A DNA stretch of 64,000 nt. It comes from Qipengyuania citrea. Lineage in GTDB: Bacteria > Pseudomonadota > Alphaproteobacteria > Sphingomonadales > Sphingomonadaceae. Shown here piece by piece: positions 36,279 to 44,044 of the stretch. Position numbers and translations under genes: made by a program. The stretch lies in assembly GCF_024171405.1 (NCBI RefSeq), contig NZ_JALJZT010000002.1, positions 2,542,001-2,606,000 of the forward strand. Reading direction: 5' to 3'. A model generated the notes under the pieces. The model was not told where the DNA came from, searched no databases, and worked only from the letters and a program-made list of their open reading frames with translations. Positions within the stretch are counted from its first letter, which is position 1. Every line of letters starts with the position of its first letter.

Positions 36279-37463
36279 CTATGGGGCGGGGGTGTCGGTC
36301 TTGTCCGCTTCGTCGAACAGGCTGGTCGCGAACAGGGGTTCGCCGAAGATGAAACCGACGAGGTTGGGCCGCCCGATATGGTCGAACAGCGCGGTCAGCA
36401 TCAGCAGGATCGGGACCGACAGCAGCGCGCCGAACACGCCCCAGATCCAGGTGAAGTAGGACAGCGCGATCAGAATCATCACCGGGTTCATCGTGAAGCG
36501 CGCGCCGAGGATCGACGGGGTGATGAAATTCGCCTCGACCGTATGCAGCGCGAGATAGGCGGCCGCAGGCACCAGGCCGAGCACGATCGTTTCGGTCGTT
36601 CCGATCCCGAACAGGCCGAGCAGGGCGACCATCACGATCGGGCCGACATAGGGCAGGAAATTGAGCAGCGCGGCGAGCCCGCCCCACATGATCGGCGCAT
36701 CGACGCCCAGCGCCCAGGCGCCCAGTGCGACCACCAGCCCGACCATCGCATTGATCCAGCCCACCGTGAGTATATAAGCCGCGACCCGGTCCTGCACTTC
36801 GCGGATCACGCGCGCGGCCTTGATGCTGGTGCCGAAGCTGGCCCGGCCGAACAGCAGCCGCTGGCGCAGGCGGACGCGCGCTTCGATCATGAAATAAGCC
36901 ATCAGCAGTGTCAGGATCGTCTCGATGATCAGGCTCGGCGTGGCGAAGGCGACCTGTTCGAGCAGGCTGGGCGCGGCCAGCACCACTTCGCGCGTGCCGT
37001 CACTGTTCATCAGCGCGCCAAGCTGTTCATTGAGCGCGGCGACCCAGGCGAAGCGCTCGCGCAATTCGCCGAAGCGCGCCATCACGCCCTGCGCCATCGC
37101 GGGAACATCGTCGAACAGGGCGACCGCAGGTTGCAGGATCAGCGCCAGCGCAAGCAGCAGGATCGCGAAGAAGAACAGCAGCGCGGTGAGCGAGGCAAGG
37201 GCATTGGGCAGGCCCCAGCCGTTCAGCTTATCCGCCAGCGGCGACAGGATCACGGTCAGCACCAGCGCGGTGACCACCGGCAGGAACACCACCGAGCCGA
37301 TCGACAGTACGAAGGGCAGCGCGAGGAACAGGCCCAGGCCGATCAGCAGGACCAGCGACGAAATCAGCCGCAGTTCCTGTTCGGCAAAGGCCAGCCTGCG
37401 CGACCGGCGCGCGGGGGCGGGCGGGGCGCTCTGTTCGGAAGGCTGGGTGTCGCTCATCGCCAT
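36279..37463 (-). CDS. AI-2E family membrane transporter
   Basis: A 394-residue protein with eight or so membrane helices and the family signatures ALVLTVILSPLADKLNGWGLPNALASL and INAMVGLVVALGAWALGVDAPIMWGGLAALLNFLPYVGPIVM. The family (PerM/TqsA/YdiK) includes autoinducer-2 exporters and Na+/H+ antiporters; the name does not prove AI-2 transport. An ATG two codons later is an alternative start. It is followed, upstream on the same strand, by ecfG. Confidence 0.88.
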   Translation of the reverse strand: MAMSDTQPSEQSAPPAPARRSRRLAFAEQELRLISSLVLLIGLGLFLALPFVLSIGSVVFLPVVTALVLTVILSPLADKLNGWGLPNALASLTALLFFFAILLLALALILQPAVALFDDVPAMAQGVMARFGELRERFAWVAALNEQLGALMNSDGTREVVLAAPSLLEQVAFATPSLIIETILTLLMAYFMIEARVRLRQRLLFGRASFGTSIKAARVIREVQDRVAAYILTVGWINAMVGLVVALGAWALGVDAPIMWGGLAALLNFLPYVGPIVMVALLGLFGIGTTETIVLGLVPAAAYLALHTVEANFITPSILGARFTMNPVMILIALSYFTWIWGVFGALLSVPILLMLTALFDHIGRPNLVGFIFGEPLFATSLFDEADKTDTPAP

Positions 37464-37515
37464 CTATCTGCCTTGCGCGGCAAATCGTGACAAGCGGCCC
37501 AGCGACGAAGTTATT

Positions 37516-38121
37516 CTATCTGCGGCTGCCACCCTGGCCCGCGGCGACTTCGTCGAGTTCCTCGAGGATCGCGCGGTGGGCAGCGTGGTCGTTGATCGAG
37601 CGCTTGGGGATGTTCCCTTCCGCGAGCATCGAGTTGAGCGCCGCGCGGGCGCGCCCGACGCGGCTCTTGATCGTGCCCACGGCACAGTCGCAGATGGTCG
37701 CGGCTTCCTCGTAGGAAAACCCGCCTGCACCCACCAGCAGCAGCGCCTCGCGCCGTTCGGGCGGCAGCGTCAGCAGCGCGCGGTGCATGTCGGACAGGTG
37801 GATCGGTTCCTCCTGCCCGGCCGGCGCGGTCAGCACGCGTTCGGCGACCGTCTCGTCATATTCGCCGCGGAAGCGGTTGCGCCGCATGTCGGTGAGATAG
37901 GCGTTGCGCAGGATCACGAAGGTCCATGCGCGCATGCTGGTGCCGGGCTGGAAGCGCTCCTGCGCCGCCCAGGCCTTGAGCAGCGTTTCCTGCACCAGAT
38001 CGTCGGCCATGTCGGCGCGTCCGCACAGGCCGCGCGCAAATGCGCGCAGGTGCGGCACCACCTCGGTCAGCTCGCGCTTGAAATCGGCTGCATCGGATGC
38101 CGTCCGTTCCCCGGCGGCCAT
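37516..38121 (-). CDS. ecfG: EcfG-type general stress sigma factor
   Basis: A 201-residue ECF sigma factor of the EcfG (ECF15) type: sigma region 2 (LRAFARGLCGRADMADDLVQETLLKAW, WTFVILRNAYLTDMRRNRFR) and region 4 (LTLPPERREALLLVGAGGFSYEEAATICDCAVGTIKSRVGRARAAL). It recognises GGAAC/CGTT promoters and drives the alphaproteobacterial general stress response. The ATG overlaps the nepR stop (ATGA), as in most such loci, and the pair has a perfect EcfG promoter, implying autoregulation. Confidence 0.95.
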   Translation of the reverse strand: MAAGERTASDAADFKRELTEVVPHLRAFARGLCGRADMADDLVQETLLKAWAAQERFQPGTSMRAWTFVILRNAYLTDMRRNRFRGEYDETVAERVLTAPAGQEEPIHLSDMHRALLTLPPERREALLLVGAGGFSYEEAATICDCAVGTIKSRVGRARAALNSMLAEGNIPKRSINDHAAHRAILEELDEVAAGQGGSRR

Positions 38122-38312
38122 CAGGACTTGGCGTCCAGCTGGTCGAGCAGGTTCTGGAAACTGTCGGGCAGCGGTTCTTCGACCACCGAATCGTACAGCT
38201 GCCTGAGGCCATTGGCCCAATCGGGGTCCTTGCCGCGGCCACCTGCGCCGGAACTCGGGGGCGGTCCGCCGGCGGTCGACCGCTGCGGTTTTTTTGGTGT
38301 GTCGGACTTCAT
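38121..38312 (-). CDS. nepR: Anti-sigma factor NepR
   Basis: A 63-residue protein with a disordered Pro/Gly/Ser-rich N-terminus and the NepR helix core ANGLRQLYDSVVEEPLPDSFQNLLDQL, which contacts EcfG and, in the stress state, PhyR. Stop overlaps the ecfG start. Assigned by motif and location. Confidence 0.94.
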   Translation of the reverse strand: MKSDTPKKPQRSTAGGPPPSSGAGGRGKDPDWANGLRQLYDSVVEEPLPDSFQNLLDQLDAKS

Positions 38313-38340
38313 GACTTGAAAGGTAGTACCCTCTTATGGT

Positions 38341-38370
38341 TCTCGCTAGGGGCTGTACCCGCTAGCGAGA
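38341..38370 (-). promoter_or_regulatory. Long hairpin in the nepR 5' untranslated region
   Basis: TCTCGCTAG (38341-38349) pairs with CTAGCGAGA (38362-38370); inside, GGG pairs with CCC with one bulged G. It lies between the EcfG promoter and the nepR start, so it would be in the leader RNA, about 30 bases before the start codon. Confidence 0.6.
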
Positions 38371-38396
38371 GCGACGATCCCGGATGTGCTTCGCAC

Positions 38397-38421
38397 AACG
38401 CACGGATCATATGCGGGTTCC
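38397..38421 (-). promoter_or_regulatory. EcfG-type promoter of nepR-ecfG
   Basis: Reading the minus strand: GGAAC (complement of 38417-38421), a spacer of exactly 16, then CGTT (complement of 38397-38400). This is the full EcfG consensus, 85 bases before the nepR ATG. Confidence 0.92.
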
Positions 38422-38540
38422 CGCAAGTTGCAAAATGGAACCAAACCCGCCGCGCGGCATAGTATAACGCCGGGTAAATCGACAGGGACAAGAAGCTGGT
38501 CAGCGAAGAACTCCAACGCAAGGGACGCCGACGGCGCTGG

Positions 38541-40172
38541 TTGATCGATTATCCGCGCGGTATCCCGGTGCTGATTTTCATCCTCGTGACCGGCATCACC
38601 GTGCTCAGCGTGTTTGCGATCGAGCGGGGCGAGAAGCAGCGCGATGCCGCCGATGTCGCGCGCAAGGCGCAGGCGATGACCTCGGCGATCGAGCGCCGTG
38701 CCTATACCAGCTCGGCCTATCTGCGCGCCGGCGCGGCGCTGCTGTCGACGCAGGACGAGGTGACGCCAGAACTGTTCCGGCGGTTCGTCTCCGAATTGCG
38801 GCTCGATGCCAATTATCGCGGTGCGGAGGGGATCGGCTGGGCTCCGGTTATCGAGGCGGGCGAGGTCGAGCTTTTCGAGAACCGTCTCGGTGTCAGCCGG
38901 GTCGAGGAAAAGCGCGTTTCCCCCACGCTCGAAGAGCAGCCGCGCGACATGCTGACGCCGATTCTCTATCTCCAGCCCGACACCGTCCGCAACCGCCGCG
39001 CGCTGGGTTACGACATGTATGCCGAACCGATCCGCCGCGCGGCGATGGATCTGGCGGCGGCCAACGACCGCCCGACCGCAAGCGGCCCGATCGTGCTGGT
39101 GCAGGAAGGTGGCGGCAGGGAGGCGGGCTTCCTCATCTATATGCCGGTCTACGAAGGGCTCAGCAATACGCGCGGGCTCAAGGGCTTCATCTACAGCCCG
39201 TTCAACGCCACCCAGTTCCTCGATTCGGCCGGCGAGCTGGTGAGCTATGATGCGGTCGGTGCGCGGCTGCTCGATGGCGAGACGCCTGCACGCATGTCGA
39301 TGGCGCAGAGCGAGGGGTGGGTCGAAGGGCGCTCCGCCGTGACCCGCGAGGTGAATCTCGCCAACCGCGCGATGGTGCTCGAAGTGCAATCGACGCGCGA
39401 GGCCGGGCTGTCCTCGATGTCGATGATTACGCTGCTGTTCGGTCTTGCGGTTGCCAGCCTGCTCATGCTCGTATCGCGCCTGCTGACCCAGCAGACGCTG
39501 GAAGACCGGCGGGCGATCAGCTGGTTCGAGGAGCAGAATTCGATCCGCAATTCGCTCACCCGCGAGCTCAACCACCGGGTGAAGAACACGCTCGCCAACG
39601 TGCTCTCGATCGTCTCGCTGACTCGCCGCCGGTCGGACGACCTGGATGAATTTGCCGAGGGGCTCGACGGGCGCATCCGTGCGCTATCCGCCACGCATGA
39701 CCTGCTGACGCAGTCGGAATGGGGGACCACGCCGATCCGCTCGGTGATCGAGGTCGAACTGGCGCCCTATGTGCGCGACGAGGATCACACGCTCGAGCTG
39801 GACGGCCCGCATACCGAGCTTGCGCCCAATGATGCGCTGTCGCTGGGACTGGCCATCCACGAACTGGCGACCAATGCCGCCAAATACGGTTCGCTCAGCA
39901 TTGCCGGGGGCAGCGTGTCGGTACGCTGGAGCCAGCTCAACGATACGCTGGCCAAGATCGAATGGATCGAAAGCGGCGGCCCGCCTGTCGGCAAGCCGCA
40001 GCGGCGCGGGTTCGGCACCGATCTGATCGAGAAGATCGTCGCGCATGAACTGCGCCACCCGGTCGAGCTCAAATTCGATCCCGAAGGCGTGCGCTGCACG
40101 CTGATGGTCCCGGTGCGCGAGCCGAGCGAGTTCGAATTGCGGCGCAAGGGCCCCGGCGGCCGCAGGAACTGA
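38541..40172 (+). CDS. CHASE-domain HWE-family sensor histidine kinase
   Basis: A membrane sensor kinase of about 543 residues: TM1 near the start (IPVLIFILVTGITVLSVFAI), a periplasmic CHASE domain (EGIGWAPVIEAGEVELFENR ... SGPIVLVQEGG), TM2 (MITLLFGLAVASLLMLVSRL), then an HWE/HisKA_2 kinase with ELNHRVKNTLANVLSIVSLTRR (His near 345), NELATNAAKYGSL-type N box and RRGFGTDLIEKIV. Between nepR-ecfG and phyR, it is the likely stress sensor that phosphorylates PhyR. The start is uncertain: no ATG fits. TTG at 38541 is used, but a CTG at 38496, seven bases after AGGGA, would add a basic cytoplasmic tail (VSEELQRKGRRRRW) and may be the true start. Confidence 0.87.
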   Translation: MIDYPRGIPVLIFILVTGITVLSVFAIERGEKQRDAADVARKAQAMTSAIERRAYTSSAYLRAGAALLSTQDEVTPELFRRFVSELRLDANYRGAEGIGWAPVIEAGEVELFENRLGVSRVEEKRVSPTLEEQPRDMLTPILYLQPDTVRNRRALGYDMYAEPIRRAAMDLAAANDRPTASGPIVLVQEGGGREAGFLIYMPVYEGLSNTRGLKGFIYSPFNATQFLDSAGELVSYDAVGARLLDGETPARMSMAQSEGWVEGRSAVTREVNLANRAMVLEVQSTREAGLSSMSMITLLFGLAVASLLMLVSRLLTQQTLEDRRAISWFEEQNSIRNSLTRELNHRVKNTLANVLSIVSLTRRRSDDLDEFAEGLDGRIRALSATHDLLTQSEWGTTPIRSVIEVELAPYVRDEDHTLELDGPHTELAPNDALSLGLAIHELATNAAKYGSLSIAGGSVSVRWSQLNDTLAKIEWIESGGPPVGKPQRRGFGTDLIEKIVAHELRHPVELKFDPEGVRCTLMVPVREPSEFELRRKGPGGRRN

Positions 40173-40194
40173 CCGCCGCCACGTCGCAAACGAC

Positions 40195-40236
40195 AAAGCC
40201 CGATACGAAAAACCCGGACCTTGCGGCCCGGGCTTT
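40195..40236. terminator. Hairpin between convergent sensor kinase and phyR
   Basis: AAAGCCCG (40195-40202) pairs with CGGGCTTT (40229-40236), with an inner CCCGGACC/GGCCCGGG stem as an alternative; A and T tracts lie at the two ends, so it can act for both strands. Confidence 0.6.
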
Positions 40237-40261
40237 ACCGTATTCAATTATCGGCTGACGC

Positions 40262-41053
40262 TCAGCCCAGCGGGCGGCTCGATCCGAAGAACAGCGCCTG
40301 GCTGATCGCGGCGCGGACCGTCTGCTCCTGGAACGGCTTGGTGACGAGGTAGGTCGGCTCGGGCCGGTCACCGGTCAGCAGGCGTTCGGGGTAGGCAGTG
40401 ATGAAGATCACCGGGACGCTGCTGATGGCGAGGATATCGTCCACCGCATCGAGGCCCGACGAACCATCGGCCAGCTGGATATCGGCCAGCACCAGACCAG
40501 GGGTCTTTTCCGCGACCACTTCCTGCGCCTGCGTGCGCGTGGCAGCAGTCCCGCAGACTTCGTGGCCGAGCGAGGACACGAGGTCTTCGAGTTGCATCGA
40601 GATCAGCGGCTCGTCTTCGATGATGAGCACGCTGGTCGACGATTCACGGTCGATCTCGGAAATGGCTTCCTGCGCCAGGCGCTCGATGTCGTCGGCTGCC
40701 ATATCCATGATTTCCCCCGCCTGGTCGGACGAGAAGTCCTCCAGCGTGGTCAGGAGCAGCGCCTGGCGGTTGAGCGGCGTAACCGATTTCAGCCGGTCCT
40801 GCGCGGCGCCTTCGTGGCGGTCGTCGCCGACGTTTTCCGGAACATCCAGATAAGCGCTCGACCAGACTTTGTTGAAGGCCCGGTACAGCGGCACGCGGCC
40901 GCCTTCGAGCGATTGTTTGAGTTCGCTATCGGCCAGAGCGGCTTCAAGCGTGGCACGGACAAATGCGTCTCCCGTAGCCTGCGAACCCGTCAGCGCGCGC
41001 GCATAGCGGCGGAGGTACGGCAAGTTACGAGCAATCTGATCACCAAGTGACAT
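40262..41053 (-). CDS. phyR: Anti-anti-sigma response regulator PhyR
   Basis: A 263-residue protein with an EcfG-like sigma domain (about 1-130, region 2-like ARNLPYLRRYARALTGSQATGDAFVRATLEAAL and region 4-like TPLNRQALLLTTLEDFSSDQAGEIM) fused to a receiver (VLIIEDEPLISMQLEDLV, phospho-Asp in GLVLADIQLADG near 191, FITAYPERLL, KPFQEQTV). When phosphorylated it binds NepR and frees EcfG. It has its own perfect EcfG promoter. Confidence 0.96.
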   Translation of the reverse strand: MSLGDQIARNLPYLRRYARALTGSQATGDAFVRATLEAALADSELKQSLEGGRVPLYRAFNKVWSSAYLDVPENVGDDRHEGAAQDRLKSVTPLNRQALLLTTLEDFSSDQAGEIMDMAADDIERLAQEAISEIDRESSTSVLIIEDEPLISMQLEDLVSSLGHEVCGTAATRTQAQEVVAEKTPGLVLADIQLADGSSGLDAVDDILAISSVPVIFITAYPERLLTGDRPEPTYLVTKPFQEQTVRAAISQALFFGSSRPLG

Positions 41054-41083
41054 TTAGACCCCTTCCTTAAGGTGCGCGCTTCT

Positions 41084-41108
41084 AACGTCCCGTGGGGCAG
41101 TAGGTTCC
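41084..41108 (-). promoter_or_regulatory. EcfG-type promoter of phyR
   Basis: Minus strand: GGAAC (complement of 41104-41108), 16-base spacer, CGTT (complement of 41084-41087), about 31 bases before the phyR ATG. Matches the consensus fully. Confidence 0.92.
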
Positions 41109-41196
41109 AAGTCGGCGGCCTGCAAGCTGCGGTTTGACAAACCCGGTTGTTGGGGCGCATCCCGCGCGCAATTCGCTGCCTCAAGGAGATCGTGCG

Positions 41197-41943
41197 TTGC
41201 ACGAGATTGCCGATCCGATCGCCTGCCGGAACTGCCCGCTCCAGTCCTGTCCGGGCCTGAGAACGCTGGAAGAGCATCAGCTCACCTATATGCAGCGGTT
41301 CAAGGACGGCGAGGTCGGGCTCCTGCGCGGCGATACGCTGATCGAGGAGGGCACCGCGCACGACCGGCTCTATACCGTGCTCGACGGGGTGCTGATCCGC
41401 TCGCGCACGCTCGCCGACGGACGGCGGCAGATCCTCAACTTCATGTTCCCCGGCGATCTCGTCGGCTTGCAGGGCGCGTTCGATGCCCCGTCGAACCATG
41501 CGATCGAGGCTTTGGTGGATGCGCGGCTATGCCGCTTCAAGCGCGGCGATTTCATCGACCTGATCTCGGAGCACCCGCGGCTGGGCTACGATATCACCTG
41601 GCTCGCCGCGCAAGAAGAAGCGGCGCTGGAAGGGCATATCGTCTCGCTCGGCCAGCGCAGCGCGCGCGAGCGGGTGACCTATCTGGCGGTATGGTTGCTC
41701 GACCGTGCGCAGGCGACCTGCCTCGCCGGCGACCAGAATATCGTCTCGCTGCCGATCACGCAGGCGCAGATCGCCGACATGCTCGGGCTGTCGCTGGTGC
41801 ATACCAACCGCACCGTGCGCCAGCTCCACCGCGAAGGGCTGGTCGACTGGAAATCGCGCACAATTCATGTGCCCGACCTCGCCCGGGCGGCCGACTTCGC
41901 GCAATTCGATCGCGAAAAAGAGACGTGCAGGCCGTTCATTTGA
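41197..41943 (+). CDS. Crp/Fnr-family regulator with FNR-like cysteines
   Basis: A 248-residue regulator: cyclic-nucleotide-binding-like beta-roll (VGLLRGDTLIEEGTAHDRLYTVLDGVLIRSR), long dimer helix and a C-terminal winged helix (LPITQAQIADMLGLSLVHTNRTVRQLHREG). Start is TTG at 41197, with AAGGAG eight bases upstream. Cysteines at residues 10, 13, 18 and 112 give C-x2-C-x4-C plus a distant Cys, resembling the [4Fe-4S] ligands of FNR, so it may sense oxygen or redox state. The recognition helix differs from E. coli FNR. Divergent from phyR across 143 bases. Confidence 0.88.
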   Translation: MHEIADPIACRNCPLQSCPGLRTLEEHQLTYMQRFKDGEVGLLRGDTLIEEGTAHDRLYTVLDGVLIRSRTLADGRRQILNFMFPGDLVGLQGAFDAPSNHAIEALVDARLCRFKRGDFIDLISEHPRLGYDITWLAAQEEAALEGHIVSLGQRSARERVTYLAVWLLDRAQATCLAGDQNIVSLPITQAQIADMLGLSLVHTNRTVRQLHREGLVDWKSRTIHVPDLARAADFAQFDREKETCRPFI

Positions 41944-41983
41944 CGCGGTTTTTTGCAGGTCCCAAAAAAAATGGACCGGCGTG

Positions 41984-42008
41984 GGAACCCTCTTTTTGGC
42001 GGCGCGTA
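41984..42008 (+). promoter_or_regulatory. Near-consensus EcfG promoter ahead of a gene-free transcript
   Basis: GGAAC (41984-41988), spacer of exactly 16, CGTA (42005-42008): one mismatch to the EcfG consensus. Nothing protein-coding follows on this strand before the terminator at 42068-42103. Confidence 0.7.
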
Positions 42009-42014
42009 TTCTCT

Positions 42015-42103
42015 ATGTCACCGCCGAGACCCCCCCTCCCGTCCAAGCGGCTGGTGATACGATCCCGAAAGGCCTCCGTTGCACTGCAACGGAGGCCTTT
42101 TTT
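42015..42103 (+). ncRNA. Candidate stress-induced sRNA with C-rich loop (GsrN-like)
   Basis: About 89 nt from the predicted start (six to seven bases after the EcfG -10) to the T-run. TCACC-GCCG (42018-42026) pairs with CGGC-T-GGTGA (42048-42057), one bulged base, presenting a 21-nt loop (42027-42047) that contains seven C in a row, then TCCC. A 15-bp terminator hairpin (42068-42100) and six T end it. EcfG control, a 5' hairpin with an exposed C-rich loop and an intrinsic terminator are the hallmarks of GsrN, the general stress sRNA of Caulobacter. Homology is inferred from architecture, not alignment. Confidence 0.68.
42068..42103 (+). terminator. 15-bp intrinsic terminator of the candidate sRNA
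   Basis: AAAGGCCTCCGTTGC and GCAACGGAGGCCTTT pair perfectly around ACT, followed by more T (42098-42103). A and T ends let it also work for the convergent response-regulator gene. Confidence 0.92.
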
Positions 42104-42175
42104 CTGTCCGGCGCCTATCTTCGACGACAGCGCGGTCTTCCGCATGCGGGCTGAAATCGGGAAAAGGATGGGGTT

Positions 42176-42619
42176 TTAGCGCAGCGCGCCGCGCAGGCGC
42201 GAGATGATCCCGCGCCGTTTGGGTTGCCGCAGCACATCGATCAGCACTTCGGCATCATAAGGCTTTTCCAGCGTACAGCCGAGTGCCGCGATATCCTTGG
42301 GGATGTCCTGCGGCGCGCCGGTCGAGAAGATGATCCGCGGGCTGTTGGGGCCAAGCGTGCGGACCAGCTCGGCAATTGCCCAGCCATCGTCGCGATCGGC
42401 GAGATGGACGTCGAGCACGATCGCCCCGGGCCGTTCCTGCCGCAAATGCTGCATCGCCTGTTCGGTGGACGAGGACAGCGCGACCTGCGCCACGCCCGCA
42501 TCGAGCAGCGCCTGTTCCAGAACCATGCCGAGGACAGCGTCATCCTCCACCACAAGCACGTGGTCCGGCAATGTCTCGGCTGAGACCGTCTGGGAAGGCT
42601 GCGTCATCGGTTCTCGCAT
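42176..42619 (-). CDS. Single-domain response regulator
   Basis: A 147-residue protein made of one receiver domain: VLVVEDDAVLGMVLEQALLDAG, phospho-Asp in AIVLDVHLADRDDG, IIFSTGA and KPYDAEVLIDVL, with a short basic tail (QPKRRGIISRLRGALR). Such stand-alone receivers often tune HWE-kinase/PhyR signalling in alphaproteobacteria; location beside phyR supports this, but it is inference. The ATG at 42607 is an alternative start. Confidence 0.85.
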   Translation of the reverse strand: MREPMTQPSQTVSAETLPDHVLVVEDDAVLGMVLEQALLDAGVAQVALSSSTEQAMQHLRQERPGAIVLDVHLADRDDGWAIAELVRTLGPNSPRIIFSTGAPQDIPKDIAALGCTLEKPYDAEVLIDVLRQPKRRGIISRLRGALR

Positions 42620-42733
42620 GGCTCCGCGACAAGGATGCCGCGTCTGTTCTGCCAACGGGACAAGGCCTTGCACAGTTCCCGGCGCATGGCGTTCAGGCGT
42701 GGACCGTGGCGCAATTGCGACAGAAGGCCGGGA

Positions 42734-43897
42734 TCAGGTCGTCAGCGCCTTGCGGTAGATCGCATATTCGCGGTTGACGCTGCTCTGGATCGCATCGGCG
42801 ATGGCCTTCATCCCCTGGTTGTCGTCGAGGATCCAGCCGATCTCGGCCCGCGTGGTGGCGTATTTCGTGGTCGCGGTTTCGCGGATCTGGCTGATCATCA
42901 TGAAGGCCAGCTGGCTCGCCAGCCGCGAATTGTGCAATTCGCGCCGCACCCCCATCAGCGGCACGCGCATGCCCGCGTCCATCGGCTTGCGCATCCAGCG
43001 CAGCAGGTGGAACCAGCCGAACGGAAGCAGTCGGCCCTTCACCTTGCGCAGCACGCCGTTCACGTCGGGGAAGGTCAGCATGAAAGCCACCGGCTTGCCG
43101 TCGAGTTCGGCAACCATGTTGAGTTCAGGATGGATGATCGGTTTCAGCTTCTTGCCGGCATAGGCGATCTCGGCATTGGTGAAGGGCACGAAGCCCCAGT
43201 TGTTCGACCACGCATCGTTGAGGATGGTCAGGAGGGTCTCGACCTCTTCGTCCCAGCGCGAAATGTCGATCGGGCGCACGGTGATGCGGTCGTTGCGCTG
43301 GCCCGATTGCACGATCCGCTGGATCAGCGGCGGGAACCCATGCGTCACATCGAGGTGGTAGGTCAGCAGCGTCTTCTCGCGGACATAGCCAGCGCTTTCG
43401 ATCCAGTGCTGGTACGCCGCCGGATGGTGACCCATCATGATCATCGGATCGTGATCCTGCCCCTTTACCAACAGGCCCGGCTCTTCCCAGATCGACATCG
43501 AGATCGGTCCAATCGCGCGGTCCATGCCCTGGCCGCGCAGCCAGTCCTCGGCCGTGCGCAGCAGCGCATGCGCGACCGCCTCGTCCGCGGCATCGAAATA
43601 GCCGAACATGCCCGCGCCGGGCCCGAAACCCTGTTCGCGCGGCAGTTCGAGCGCGAGATGGTCGATATGCGCAGAGATCCGCCCCACCGCCGTGCCGCCG
43701 CGGCGCGCGACGAACAATTGGTGCGAGGCGTGGCCGAAGAACGGGTTCTTGTTCGGGTCGACCAGTTCGAGCTGTTCGGAGCGCAATTGCGGCACCGCAT
43801 GCGGCTCGCGCGCGGCAAAGGCGCGGCCGATGTCGACGAATTCGGCCCGTCCCGACTTGCCCTCGACCGGTTCGACCACCACATTCCCGTCAGACAT
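42734..43897 (-). CDS. GNAT-like N-acyltransferase domain protein
   Basis: A 387-residue soluble protein with two-domain GNAT-like features: HASHQLFVARRGGTAVGRISAHID early, MFGYFDAADEAVAHALLRTAEDWLRGQGMDRAIGPISMS in the middle and AELDGKPVAFMLTFPDVN later. Widespread in proteobacteria as an uncharacterised GNAT relative. No operon partner; the start ATG fits the divergent spacing to the desaturase. Substrate unknown. Confidence 0.7.
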   Translation of the reverse strand: MSDGNVVVEPVEGKSGRAEFVDIGRAFAAREPHAVPQLRSEQLELVDPNKNPFFGHASHQLFVARRGGTAVGRISAHIDHLALELPREQGFGPGAGMFGYFDAADEAVAHALLRTAEDWLRGQGMDRAIGPISMSIWEEPGLLVKGQDHDPMIMMGHHPAAYQHWIESAGYVREKTLLTYHLDVTHGFPPLIQRIVQSGQRNDRITVRPIDISRWDEEVETLLTILNDAWSNNWGFVPFTNAEIAYAGKKLKPIIHPELNMVAELDGKPVAFMLTFPDVNGVLRKVKGRLLPFGWFHLLRWMRKPMDAGMRVPLMGVRRELHNSRLASQLAFMMISQIRETATTKYATTRAEIGWILDDNQGMKAIADAIQSSVNREYAIYRKALTT

Positions 43898-44044
43898 TCA
43901 CGCACACTCTCGTTCAGCTTGGATTAGCCCTGTGTGCGCTAGCTGTTCTTTGTCAAGGAAGCCAAGGCAGCGATCACTATGATCGACAGCGCGCGCTGTA
44001 TCGCGCGCGTGTTTTCGGCTAGGGGCCTCCCAGGAAATTCGATT

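Noticed and set aside
38437..38461. GGAAC on the plus strand ahead of the sensor kinase as a possible EcfG promoter
   Set aside because: At spacings 16 and 17 the -10 positions read CATA and ATAG, not CGTT.
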